A DNA stretch of 64,000 nucleotides from Thysanoteuthis rhombus (Eukaryota; Mollusca; Cephalopoda; Oegopsida; Thysanoteuthidae): the NCBI GenBank assembly GCA_963457665.1, contig OY735202.1, positions 76,537,142 through 76,601,141 of the forward strand. The letters run 5' to 3'. Below are positions 23,262 to 33,879 of this stretch, in pieces. Within the stretch, counting starts at the first letter, position 1. The number at the start of each line of letters is the position of its first letter. The position numbers were made by a program, and so were the translations under genes. The notes below the pieces were generated by a model, which saw only the letters and a program-made list of their open reading frames with translations, was not told where the DNA came from and did no database searches.

Positions 23262-23400
23262 TCCAAAGTTATGATGAGACGTAGCAAAAGATTTGAGAAC
23301 TTCTGGAGCTATTGTGTGGACAAACAGGCAGGCACAGAGGTTTATAAGGAAAAGGACTAATGGGGAAAAAATCTATTAAATAAAACATACGAATGTTTTG
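23262..23400 (+). repeat. Family H unit, diverged
   Basis: Retains 'ctttccaaagtt', 'gagaacttctggagctattg', 'gtgtggacaaacaggcagg' and 'aaggaaaaggactaatg', in the same order as 19370-19510. Confidence 0.5.
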
Positions 23401-23580
23401 ACCCACCGCCACGAGGCATAGCCAGAGATTTGGGGGTGAAGGGGGGGCCTTTTAAACCCCCCCCCAACATTTAGTGAGATCAGTTACAGTATAATGACTG
23501 TAGAACTGACTATTTGTAGAGCTTTTGGGGGTCCAGGAATGTTTTCAAATAGGACCTTTCCCCACCCCAGCCATGCTTTT
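23400..23580 (+). repeat. Family K repeat
   Basis: Contains 'gaggcatagccagagatttg', 'aacatttagtgagatcagtta', 'ctatttgtagagcttttggg' and poly-C/G runs. It is the uninterrupted version of 19540-19900. Confidence 0.55.
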
Positions 23581-23679
23581 GGATAAGTATAACATTGTTT
23601 AGTGTTTCTTATGCATCTATGTCAACAACAGAACTTGTTTTGGTGCATTCAGTTTCCTGACAACAACATCATTTGTACA

Positions 23680-24165
23680 GCCATGTGTCGACTTGCATCT
23701 GGATTACGTTCTAGTAGTATGGACATGAGTCGATCTTGGCGTGAGTCAATATTAATAAGGTGAAGTGAAATATAAGCACCGCACAACATGAGACGTGACG
23801 CATACATATTTACCTAAACCACTGTATTGTATGTACGTCTTTCTGACCTTCCCAAAGAGAAAGGAACAAATGTCATCCATCACATTTCTTCCACTGTCAT
23901 AATCCCAAACCAGCAAGGTGTCCCTTTCACATTCTCCTTTTCACCTTCCCTATCAGGAGGACTTGAAACAAACATGACATATACACTGCGTTCTCTTCAG
24001 AAGGCAAACAAAAGTACGACGGAAATTTTCGTCCTTCGCAGTTGAGCCATAGAAATGCTATGACTGAAATTCCCGTCGTCCGCAGTTAATGGGTTTTAAA
24101 CACTTATGGGGACGTATCTACGATCGGGCGTAAGTCGACGTACGCGTGTACGCTGTGATCCTAAA
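23680..24165 (+). mobile_element. Family D MITE-like repeat, copy 1
   Basis: It aligns over about 480 bp with 48365-48860 and partly with 45985-46200. Its ends are loosely inverted: GTGTCGACTTGCATCTGGAT at the left, and ACGTCGACTTACGCCCGATC from the right end in reverse. This copy keeps many CpGs where the 48-kb copy has TG/CA, so the 48-kb copy appears more deaminated. Not coding, despite a 72-codon ORF. Confidence 0.6.
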
Positions 24166-24176
24166 AAGAGCGCGTA

Positions 24177-24178
<2 letters not shown>

Positions 24179-24207
<29 letters not shown>
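24179..24207. repeat. (CA)n microsatellite with CG-rich edge
   Basis: 'cgcgtacgcg' leads directly into about 13 CA units. Confidence 0.9.
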
Positions 24208-25694
24208 CATTCATTAATTCCCATTCATTCATAGAAGAAGCCGCGTATATTAAACTCTGTCACTCCCGCATGTTATACACACTTCTTGTTTTTGAGTCAG
24301 TCAGTCAAAGCAACTGACACACAGACACACAGTTGCCAAATTAGCCATTTTTCGGCTAGATTAAATCCATAGTAGGTTTAATAGAAGTAAATATTCAATT
24401 TTTAATGATGATTTGTTCTGGAGTCTTATCCTATAGTTATTTTATTCACAAATGAGCAACGTCTGAAAATATGAAATTCTTCCGATTTTAAGATGATTTT
24501 AGTTATAAATAATAAAGCATACATGGCAACACAGTGTTAATGGATCGTTTAAAATTACTACTTAAGCCAACGTTCACGGACAGGTTACAACTCACCTCAC
24601 TACTCATTGTACAAGCCACGGTTACTATTTATTTACTAGTAATATCATTAATATTACGATTACTACGTTAACTCCCCGAAAACCACGGCTCCAGCTGGAA
24701 CAGCTGAAACCGATTTTTCTATTGACGCAAAATAAATATAAGTAATGAAATTTGATTTATTGTTGTGTTGGAATTTTGCCACTAACTCATGTCGAGTCAG
24801 AAAAATCACTCGATTCGCGATTCGAACTACAATACTTTATGAAACCGTTGCGTGTGCTCGAATTGAGATGCGATCCCGAATATGATTGCAACCTTCAACT
24901 TTTTGTAGCTAAAAATCAGTGTTCTATCATCATTTTTATCCTCTTGTATAATGCTGACCCCCCCCCCCCGCCCACAATTTTTAACCGGATTTTTTTATAT
25001 TAAATTTCCCGTATTATACACGAGTTGATATGGTCGGAGATATTCATAACTTTTTTTTTCTCTCCCAGCAACATTGAATGAAAATCCGTTTATGGAGACT
25101 TGGTTTATTAGTACTGTACTATAACTACTTTTAGTCGTATATTGTTATTGTTACAGTAACTAAGCAAGCCTAAGAAGAGAAGGTCGTAACAATGAAGCTA
25201 CTACCTAAGTTTCTGAGAGAGAAGGAAGAGAAGAGGGGCGGTGGCCATAGTTGTTGTTGGTGCTGCTGTCGTCTGTTATCCCTCTTGCTGCTGCTGCTGA
25301 AAAAGGAGGAGTTTCTTTTTTCTTCTCTCTCTCTCTCTTGTTAGTCGCGATGCATTTTCTTCACACTAGTATTAGTACTCGGAAATAGTAAAAAAAAAAA
25401 AATGAGAATAGATAGTCCAGCTCAAAACTACTAGTGCTACTAACAATTGCTACTGCTGCCAGTTGTAGTACTTACTAAAAGCGAAAAAACCCAAATAACT
25501 CTCAGTAGGAAGAAGTGAAAGAAAAAAAGAGCGAAAAAACAACAAAGTAGGTGAGGAGTAAAGGAGAAAGTGTTGCGCATCCAGTGAGAGACAGGGGAAA
25601 TGTCTTTTTTTCGATTCGATATGGAAGTGTACACTTACGGAGGGGTGGGGACAGTCCATCTGTGAAACAAGGTGAAAAAAAAAAAAAAAAATTG

Positions 25695-25770
25695 CAAAAT
25701 TCACAGTGAACTGTCGTTCTAACGGCACGTTTGTTGTTATATTCTCGCAAGTCAATAGTATTGTTGGAGA
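25695..25770 (+). repeat. Fragment of the 5044-type Tigger-like MITE
   Basis: 'ttctaacggcacgtttgtt', 'ttatattctcgcaa' and 'gttggagactac' correspond to 5068-5125. Only this internal part is present. Confidence 0.5.
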
Positions 25771-25959
25771 CTACACTTTTTTTTCTGAGCAAATTGATAA
25801 GTGAATAATTTGCTTGTATTTTTTATCCAACCGTTATAACGCCCCCCCCCCAGGGTGCCGTAACTACGGTAGTCTACTGTTAAAAGAAAAGAGGATGACG
25901 TTAGTCGAACAGCAGCAGCAACTACAACAACAAAAACAAGAGACAAAATTATTGACGAA

Positions 25960-26200
25960 ACGGTGATGTTCCGATCAACACCGTTGTTCTCCTTTAACAA
26001 CCCAACCACATCATCATCATCATTATTATTACGTCTCCCTCGTGTCTCCTCCTCCTCCTCTCTCGCCCGACTTTCTTCCCCCTCTCTACTGCCTCTGTAT
26101 CTGTCGTCCTCTTCCCCACCTCCTCTTCTTTTTCTCCAGCTTCTATATCACTTTGTCTTTCTACTTTCCTCTCTCCTACCTTCGACAGTTGACAGTCATC
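25960..26200. repeat. Pyrimidine-rich / trinucleotide-rich tract
   Basis: On the plus strand this is (ATC)n-(ATT)n, then (CTC)n, then a long C/T-dominated stretch. Overlapping ORFs on both strands (Ser/Leu/Pro-rich, or Glu/Arg-rich on the other) come from composition. Such tracts are common in 5' leaders and promoters, which fits the candidate exon downstream but proves nothing. Confidence 0.6.
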
Positions 26201-26289
26201 GTTGTAGCCAAGAAGAAAAAGTGACAATATTTCTGCGAGAAAAAGAAAAAGACGGAAAGGAAAGGCGGCTATGCGAGAGACACATACAT

Positions 26290-26720
26290 ACAACAGTCAC
26301 ACACGCGCACCAAGAAGTGATATACACACAAATACAACAACGTGCGCACACGCTACGAAGATAAGAAACAGAAACACATACATTGGTACTGAACCCTGTG
26401 CACTCTACTACAAGTATGCACATTACTCTACAACAAGCGACCACACAACAGTCACATAAGCGGACCAAGTGATATTCACACATACACAATCTCGTGTGCA
26501 CACATTGCGAAAATAAGCAGAATTCACTCATTATTTTTTTAAAAACTAGTGCACTCTACAAGTATGCACATTACTCTACAACAAGCGACCACCTATATAC
26601 ATATGTCACACACGCGCATCGAGTGATACACACAAACACTACGGAATTCACTCATTAATAATAAGCCCAGTGCGTTTTATAAGAACGTACACTCCTCAAC
26701 AAGCAGTGACATTCATTCAG
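26290..26720 (+). repeat. CA-rich minisatellite, three diverged ~150-bp units
   Basis: The block 'cagtcacacacgcgcaccaag' with 'gtgatacacacaaa' recurs at about 26293, 26449 and 26603. The block 'gtgcactctac', 'aagtatgcacattactctac' and 'aacaagcgaccac' recurs at about 26398, 26550 and 26670. Spacing is roughly 150 bp, the last unit being shorter. It is not found elsewhere in the window. It lies about 0.8 kb upstream of the candidate exon. Confidence 0.7.
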
Positions 26721-27388
26721 TACTCGATTCACACACGCAATAACAAAACACATCATTTGCACCCACATACACAACGGCGATTGGAGTCCACCCTACGAAA
26801 ACAAAAGTAAAATTGTTAATACACTCTGAAAAGGAGAAGAAGCTTCCTTCTCTTCAGTAACTTCTCTAACTTCTCTCTGCACCCGATTGCAGTGTTGTCG
26901 GATTCGTTTCAAACTTTACATCTAAAATTGAGTCAAAAAGCAACCAAGACACCTTGAAACGTCTAGATTCACCACATATATATGTATAAGTATATAATCT
27001 TGAAATACATTACAAATTACAAATAAAAATAAATGTGACTTTTATCTTCAATATTTATTTTATTTCAAAATTCCTTCTTTTTTTAGATATTACCTATTTT
27101 ATTACCATAAATGAATAAAAATACTGATATACTTATTTTATTAAAAAGATCATCTAAATAAGAATTTCTGACGTTTAAGCGCAAACGGAAACATCTAAAT
27201 CTAGATGAAAAACATCTAAATTGGCAACTGTGTTCCTCAGCTGACGTAAAAGTGACACATACGTGTATAGAGTGTGTATATCTTTCTCTTTACCTGCGGA
27301 GTAAAGGTCACGGCATGCTATATGACCTATATACAAGTGTGGCAACTAGAGTACAGAGATCAATCCCTACTGGTTATTATTTTTATTA

Positions 27389-27406
27389 CGACGACGACGA
27401 CGACAA
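27389..27406. repeat. (GAC)n / (ACG)n microsatellite
   Basis: About six 'acg' units on the plus strand. Crossed by ORFs that read Asp or Thr runs. Confidence 0.85.
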
Positions 27407-27524
27407 CGTTGCATCCCCGAGAACCGTTGTCATCGTTCAGCACCCTCACTACACTGGACAATATTTTACAATTACGAGGTTTGATTTTTTCCATTAAACT
27501 GTGTCTTCGGAACATCTTGGATGA

Positions 27525-27600
27525 ATGGGATATTTTACCTTTCTATCTACCTGTTCTGAGGAAATGGATAATGTTGACTTTGATTTCAATAGCATCTTTG
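27525..27600 (+). CDS. Candidate 5' coding exon ending at a splice donor
   Basis: The ORF opens at ATG 27525, with a stop codon (TGA) just before it, and reads MGYFTFLSTCSEE, then MDNVDFDFNSIF, then the first base of a Gly codon. The sequence is then G|GTAAGTG at 27600/27601, a strong match to the metazoan donor consensus. Right after it comes a long C/T-rich stretch that turns the reading frame into low-complexity Ser/Leu/Phe, as expected for an intron. The second ATG (27564, context gaaATGG) has the better start context and gives an acidic, hydrophobic N-terminus. I do not recognise the protein. The 76-bp length and lack of a visible acceptor exon keep this tentative. A possible acceptor upstream (ctaac...ttgcag at 26868-26892) would make 26893-27600 one exon. 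Confidence 0.4.
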
Positions 27601-27607
27601 GTAAGTG
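27599..27607 (+). other. Putative splice donor site
   Basis: TG|GTAAGTG matches the consensus (A/C)AG|GTRAGT except at the -2 position. It is supported only by the ORF ending there in a plausible way. Confidence 0.4.
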
Positions 27608-27690
27608 TCCTTCTTTCTTTTTTCTTTCTCTCTTTCTTTACTTCACTCTCTCTCTCTCTCTCTCCTTCTCTTCCCCTTCTCTTTCTAATA
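27602..27690 (+). repeat. C/T-rich tract with (TC)n
   Basis: Long pyrimidine run including about eight TC units at 27646-27662. Interpreted as intron sequence if the donor is real. The overlapping ORFs are compositional. Confidence 0.7.
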
Positions 27691-28584
27691 AACAGAAATA
27701 CACACTATTTTTTGTGACTTGAAAACTCAGTGTTTGATACGAACACACACACACATTCTATCTTTTGAAAATCAGTGTGTAATCAAGTCACACATATACA
27801 AATACTAACACATACACACTATTTTTTTTTAATTGCTTGTAATACACACATGCGAACAGTTACGTACGCATCAACACTGTTCTGAAAAACACATTACACA
27901 CACATCATACAAACAGAAACATTCTCTTACTATTATTAAGAAAAACAAGAATGCACGAAATCTTATAAAAAAAGAAAATTAGCCATTCACTTACGGACTG
28001 TAACACACATACACTATTTTTATTTATTTATTTTCAAAGTTAGCGTATGATATTGTAATGCGAACAGTAAATAAAACCTACATACATAGAGACTAAATTT
28101 TAAAACTGACAATAATGTATGGAAAATATTGTTGTTACATGTTGGGGGTACCTGCCTTCATAACAGCGATTCAAATCTCTTTTATATGAAGTGCAAATAA
28201 AGTTTTTTCAACAGATTTTTGACGCCTACGGTACTCTTGTTGCATAACTTGATTTTGAATCTAACCGGTCTTTCTAGTTGTATTCAATCAAAAAAAGAAA
28301 TCTCCCTTGTACTTGATATTGTTCGGCGTTTACAACGTTACCAACTTTTAGATTAAACTTCTTTCACACTAATTTTCTAAATTTTTAGATTACTTTTTAC
28401 CTTCGTCGTAATTTGTTAGTTTTTTTTTATCGAAACTTTTACTCAGACCGATTTCCCTCCGCTAATACAAATGTATTCGATTTTTTCACTGCTTCATTTT
28501 TCATTCATTTTCTTCATTTTCACCAAAGCGAAACGAGTAATTCGCTTCTTCGTGGATAACTTCCTGGTACGACTTATGGAAGTT

Positions 28585-28796
28585 GGTGGTCTCGATTGTC
28601 AAATTTCACACCCTCGCACTCTCGATATTAAAAACGGCACAAAAATGAGAACATTTCACCAATTTAATATATTTCAATTAACGACATAATTCATGTGTTT
28701 ACTTTGATTGCTTATTAGGAATTTCATTTCACTTCCTCGCCGTTTTTAGCATCGGGTGAGCGAGTATGTGAAACTTGACAATCGGGATCACACACC
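28585..28796. mobile_element. Family I MITE, intact ~210-bp copy
   Basis: It has long terminal inverted repeats of about 55 bp. The left end is GGTGGTCTCGATTGTCAAAT, then CACACCCTCGCACTCTCGAT and AAAAACGGC. The right end in reverse is GGTGTGTGATCCCGATTGTC followed by the same CTCGCTCACCCGATG and AAAAACGGC. The interior is AT-rich and non-coding. The class is not clear from the termini. Confidence 0.8.
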
Positions 28797-29615
28797 ATCC
28801 CTACAACTTTGGACGGGGGTTTCCGTTAATGAAAACTTTCGGTTACTTGTAGATTATCTATTTTTTCATGATATTTTAATCGTGTTTAAAAAAAAAATAG
28901 TGTTAAGAGTCATCGGTGTTGCAGGAATTCTTTCTATATGGGGGAGGGGGTCAAAAGGCTCGATTTGTCCGAATTACTCTGATTTCCTCGAGATTTAACA
29001 CGAATTTCTGGGACCCCCACCCCTAGTTCGTACGCCTGTGTAGAGAGTTTGTTGTTTTTTTTTTAAAAGTGTAATGAAGTTTTTTGAGGATATGTCTGAT
29101 GAAATTTTGAAGAGAATCTGATTTATGTCATTAGATTTGTAAATATTGTTTATATCCATGTACATTTAATCGTGATTCAATGAATTTGATATTTGTTTTT
29201 AAAGTTGACGAGTAAATATTATTGTTTATAAATTGCAGATCCCCGAAGACATAATAGAATAATCATTATAAAGATATAAAAAACGAAACCAATTTTTTTC
29301 AAGTTATCATCCACACACCTATTCGCTATTTCGACTGTCTTCTCAAAGTATTTAGTTTTGTCGCTTTCCTCCTTCTTTTTCCTCTTCAAAATCATTTAAG
29401 TTTCATTATTATTGTTTCAAGTACGCGAATACTTTTGCTGTTAATAAAAGAAAAAGTTAGTTTAGAAAGGGGAAGTATTCTGATTCTTTTTCCCATCTTC
29501 CGTTATTTGTGTGTGGGGAAAAAAGCGAGATTGAACTGGGTCAAGGCCAGAGATAGACTATTATTGGTTGTCAAAACTTTCGCACATACCATGATCACTT
29601 ACATAGATTATTACA

Positions 29616-29765
29616 GCCCTATCCCGGTATAACCCTCTGTCGTTGGGTCCAAGTAAGCCAACCCCGTTGTAGCGGAGCCGCGAAAACCAGGGTTGCTGAT
29701 ATAACTACTTAATTAAATTGATATTTTAGGGTCCACAATCCAAGCCTGTATTATTTATTTTGTTA
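29616..29765 (+). repeat. Family J repeat, Tigger-like end
   Basis: It starts TA-CAGCCCTATCCCGGTATAACC and continues 'gttgggtccaagtaagcc', 'gttgtagcggag' and 'gatattttagggtccac'. 57408-57545 follows the same order. The CCC..TTATAAC pattern recalls pogo/Tigger termini. The far end is not found. Confidence 0.5.
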
Positions 29766-29819
29766 GATCATTTACTGATTCGTTGGCCATCAAATGAGAT
29801 TTTTTTCTCTGTTATGTTC

Positions 29820-30140
29820 AAAAAGAGTGAACAATGGTGAAGCTATAGAATTCAGGGGTCTGGGAGGGAGGGAGATTGGTTCCTTGATGGGCTTTCTCCA
29901 ATATTTCCTGAGATTTGATGACAAATTGAAATTTGCGATAAAAAATCACTGAAAAAAAAATCACTCCATTAGTGAAAAACAACCCAAAAGAATAATTTAT
30001 CATTTATGCAATTTCCTGTATGTTCAAATATATCTTTGTTATCGTATAATGTCAGTAGAAATGTAGTGGATGGATTATAATTTTAAAAGTTTTAGGGGGA
30101 CTCTCCTCCATTTTGGGCCCGGGGCGTTTTAAAATACCCC
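29820..30140 (+). repeat. Family K repeat
   Basis: Carries 'ccaatatttcctgagatttg', 'gtcagtagaaatgtagtggatg' and 'attttaaaagttttaggggga', as in 19540-19900. An AT-rich insertion separates the halves. Confidence 0.5.
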
Positions 30141-30437
30141 CGAGAATGAACTAGTATTTATTGAAGAGAAAACTAGGGCGAATCATGGAGGGTTAGGAGC
30201 CGAGGTTATTAGACTGGTGGGATTTGCGTAATATGTTGTTTTTTTCCACACATGACCAGGTCAGATGAGTTATAAAAGAATACAGAAACTGGTTGATACA
30301 CGTGGGGTTTTGAAAAGGCTACACACTGCATTCTATTCCCCTAATCATCGTCATCTCGTGTGAATGGCTCAGTGGTAGAACGTAGGATTAGTGTCGAGTC
30401 TGACATTCCATAACTAACTGGAGCACTATGTAGGGAA

Positions 30438-31059
30438 GGTGGTCCCGAATGTAAAGTTTCACACCCTCGCACTCTCGATGTTAAAAACAGCGCACAAGAA
30501 TGAGAGAATTCTTGAAAGAAAATACGTATTGTACTCAAAACCGTTACCCAAAACTGTTACCTGAAGTGTCTAATAGGTTTCTTTAGTTTTTAAGTTTTTT
30601 TCTGGATGGATATACTTATGTGTACAAGCTGCACCAATGGAGCTAGAAGGCTGAACATTTCAACATTTACGCCTTATGTCTACGAAGAATCTTTTTTAAT
30701 GATATTTTTTGTTTGTTTTTTTGTTTTTTTTTAACCACGATACCCTAACGGTTTTTGATTGGGGTTTCAATATACAATGTAGGTTCAAGCTAAATTGATC
30801 ACATAGTTAGTGTCCATGTTTTCAGTGATCACTGCCCAACAAAAGATACGAGAAGTATCTTATTCGTTGATCACCTCTTTTTCCAATTTTTTAATTGACC
30901 ATCCCCAGCACAGCTTCTGCCAAAAGACATTGGTCACGTGACAGTTTCTATTCAGTGACCAGCTAAGCCTACTATTATCGCTTTTAAAAAATTGTTTCAT
31001 TTTGTGCGCCGTTTTTAATATCTAGTGTTCAGGGTGTGAAACCTTACAATCGGGACCAC
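30438..31059. mobile_element. Family I MITE split by a family A copy
   Basis: The left arm GGTGGTCCCGAATGTAAAG...AAAAACAGCGCA and right arm TGCGCCGTTTTTAATATC...ACAATCGGGACCACA are inverted copies, as in 28585-28796, but about 430 bp further apart. The extra DNA is the family A copy at 30545-30973. Confidence 0.75.
30545..30973 (+). repeat. Family A copy inserted in a family I MITE
   Basis: Head 'taggtttctttagtttttaag', middle 'gcaccaatggagctagaagg', tail 'gtcacgtgacagtttctattc' and 'agtgaccagctaagcc'. Because the surrounding MITE is known in uninterrupted form, this copy helps place the family's real ends. Confidence 0.8.
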
Positions 31060-32365
31060 ATCTTTTGCATTGTACCCTTACCGGTTGGTTGGGCCGATTA
31101 TCAGAAATTTACGAAAAAATGTGGGCCTGCGCAGCTTTTAGTGTCACCGATATTAGAATATCAAAGATTCCTAGACAAAAAAAACCTTCACAGGGGAAGT
31201 TGCCGATACTTTGAGCTGTACTCCCGTATTCAGGACGAGAGGTAACGCCTCAGTTTAGCATTATAGTTACATTGTAAATTGAGTCCGCCCTCCTAAAACC
31301 CCAGAAAATTAATTTTTCTATAAATTGACATATTTCCTGTAGAAATGAAGGTCTTACGAACTGGAAGGACCAAAAATAATAAGTAACCACACCTAATCTT
31401 AACCAAAATGTGTGATTTCAACCTTAATGGGTCCTTCCCACGATGAACTTCATTTCAATGCTTATAAAATCCTTCTTACACACGATGTTCTACTCAATTG
31501 TTATATGATTTTAATGGTTAAGAAGGTTGAGCATTCTAAGTGTGCAGTAGTGGGTCACAAACTAAGAGATAAGATTTTATTGGCGCAAAATGATCTGTTC
31601 TTCCAGTAGTCGATTACTAATCCATGATATCCCCCCCCCCATTTGTCTTGTTAAATGCACGAACATTTTTATAGACTGACATACCGAAATATTACTGACA
31701 TCCTTTGATCAGTGTTGCCTATTTTGGTGTTTTTGGTTGAGTTTCAATGCCAGAAATTGCTATTTTGATGATTTGTAATAAAATAAATATTTTTGATAAA
31801 TCAGGTGAAACTTTGATAAAATAAATGTTAAAAAAATAAAGTTACATCTAATTTATTGATATGCAGTATACTTCCTAGATTTTAAATATATCTGGATAAT
31901 CTAAATGTTTCAAGTTGTTTTAAAATTTATTCATTTTTGACTCAATTTCTCACAGAAACTTGAACTTAAAGTTGCCAATACAGCTTTCGCCAGATTGTCT
32001 CGTAAGAAAAGAACTAGCGCATCTATGGACTGACTTTCAGGCTTGTTTAAATAAGAAAAAATCATCCTTAAAAAACAAACGACTTTGAAAACAACCTTAA
32101 ACCAGAACATCATAACAAATTTGAATTTAGATTCGTGCATTAATTTTTTCTGTGTCATTCTTTTTAATACAGAGTTGACTATTGTCTAAAAATATTCAGG
32201 GCTTTCGGACTACAAAACACAGAAGAAAACATCAAATGCAGAAAGGCTAAATTCCAGTCTGTACACTTGAAAAAAAATACAGTCCTAATAGAATTTTAAA
32301 AGACAAATCATTTACAAGGAAGCACTCAGAGAGCGCATACCACTGCTAACACCATTACCAGGGGA
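31060..32365. other. No gene recognised; minor family A fragment
   Basis: A minus-strand family A scrap ('cagtttagcattatagttacattgtaaattgagtccgcc') sits at about 31245-31325. The rest holds only short unsupported ORFs (31036-31245, 31412-31609, minus 31931-32158) and AT-rich sequence. Confidence 0.5.
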
Positions 32366-32369
32366 AGTA

Positions 32370-32815
32370 ATCGTGCCTGAATCCGCCCCCAAATCACTTC
32401 TTCATAGCCCACTGCCCATCTTTCCAAAGTTTTTCATTAAATTGAAATTCATTGAGAAGTTATCGTGTGGACTTGTGAACTTTTGGGGGCGATATTGTGA
32501 GGTGTGGACGTATAAATACGACGTAGCGGAGGGAATTGTGTATGGATCCGCTCTTAAATTTAATGACTTCTTCCGTAGCCTATGGCCCACCCTCCCACTG
32601 CAGTTCATTGGAATTCATTGAGAACTATTGGAGATATCGTGTGGATATACATGAGCGTCCACATAAATACAAGGAGGGAATGGAAGAATATCTCTCATTA
32701 AAAAAGAGCAAATTCCTGGATCCGCCCTCAAATTTGACCGATTCCTCCTTAACCCATGGCCCACCCTTCCACAAATCTTTATTGAGCACTTCTAGAGATA
32801 TCGTATGATTAGAAA
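32370..32815 (+). repeat. Family H tandem array, three units of ~170-175 bp
   Basis: Each unit contains 'tggatccgc(c)ctcaaattt', 'cttcttccttagcccatggcccaccc' with changes, 'cattgagaact', 'tggagatatcgtgtgga', then an 'acataaatac' linker. The anchor 'cttc(tt/c)' occurs at 32397, 32567 and 32742. Plus- and minus-strand ORFs across the array follow the repeat and are not genes. Single units lie at 19330, 23262 and 57080. Confidence 0.75.
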
Positions 32816-33177
32816 GACTAGAAAGACAACGGAAAGACGCGACCGAATACTAATACCTCTTCAACATCTTTGCTTGAAATAATAACGAACGTTGAACAAT
32901 AGTTTATTTTATCGAGAATTTTCGTCTTGAACCTGAACTCACAAACATGTAATCAAGCTTTTTTTCTCTCTGTGTAAACGACGTTCGTTTCCAATAATTC
33001 GAGTTCGATCCCTAAAAGAATCAAAAAAGGGAAAACAAACTTTGAATTCAAAAACTGAGTAAACCTTTTTTTAAATTTTTCTAAAAAAAAATCTCAGTAT
33101 TGCAGATTGGCAGTAAAACCCTTTCAACACGCTACAAAAAGATCAACCAATAAAAACAAGATCAACCCTTGCAAAAC

Positions 33178-33403
33178 ATTCAAGGGGCAAATTTAGTATA
33201 AACTTACATTGTAAATTGAACCACCCACTAAAAAACATTGGGGGGGGGGGCTTGAAAAAAATGAAAACGTTTTTCTAGACTGAATAAGGAATTTTGTTCT
33301 AATTTCCTACTATCTAACTCCATTGTTGCGACACATCCATAGACAGCCAGGCCCACTTAAAGACAGAGGAGATCTATGTTGATGATGACAGTTTCTAATC
33401 GGG
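33178..33403 (-). repeat. Family A copy, tail half lost
   Basis: Minus-strand head half only: 'gggcaaatttagtataaactt', a G10 run and 'ccaggcccacttaaagacag', ending 'gttgatgatgacagtttct'. Confidence 0.65.
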
Positions 33404-33879
33404 ACTTATGATTTACGAGACCAGAATTATTTCCAAATCTCAGAATAATGTTTGGGAACCCGGTCTTTCATTTAGAATTAAACCAAAAGAATTAACTCAG
33501 CAATTTGTCAAGACTTTTGCGCTTTTTCATATATTCCGTCGACCGTCCCAGTAGTTATTGAACTACCTCCCCACAAATGGGACTGAATGTGATACAAGGT
33601 CGATTTTAACGATGGGGCCTGGGCATATGCGTTACGTGTAAACAGGATTAAGAACAAAACTTGTCCACTCCCCGCGAACAGTGTCGTGCAGGGCAACGAC
33701 CCTCCCTTTTCGGTGCAATAGGGTGGAGAGAAGTGACCCCCCTCCCTCCATCAAGACGTACTTTACTTTTTTGATGTCACTGGACTGCTCCTGGACCAAA
33801 GTCCCCCCCCGCATCCTATCATTCGTGTTGTTGAGAAAGTAAAATAGTGCAAATTGTGCTGCTTCCATCTGAAAACATA

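Noticed and set aside
25440-26531. Cluster of overlapping ORFs of 60-133 codons on both strands
   Set aside because: They arise from C/T-rich, trinucleotide and CA-rich sequence. Products are low-complexity in every frame, and the frames on both strands are equally open.
27274-27717. 147-codon plus-strand ORF, the longest in the window
   Set aside because: It reads a (ACG)n run as Thr and the C/T-rich intron-like stretch as Ser/Leu/Phe, and passes through the donor in a different frame from the candidate exon.
30355-30400. tRNA-like 'atggctcagtggtagaacg' segment
   Set aside because: A-box-like only. The expected B box at the right distance is poor, and no cloverleaf can be drawn.
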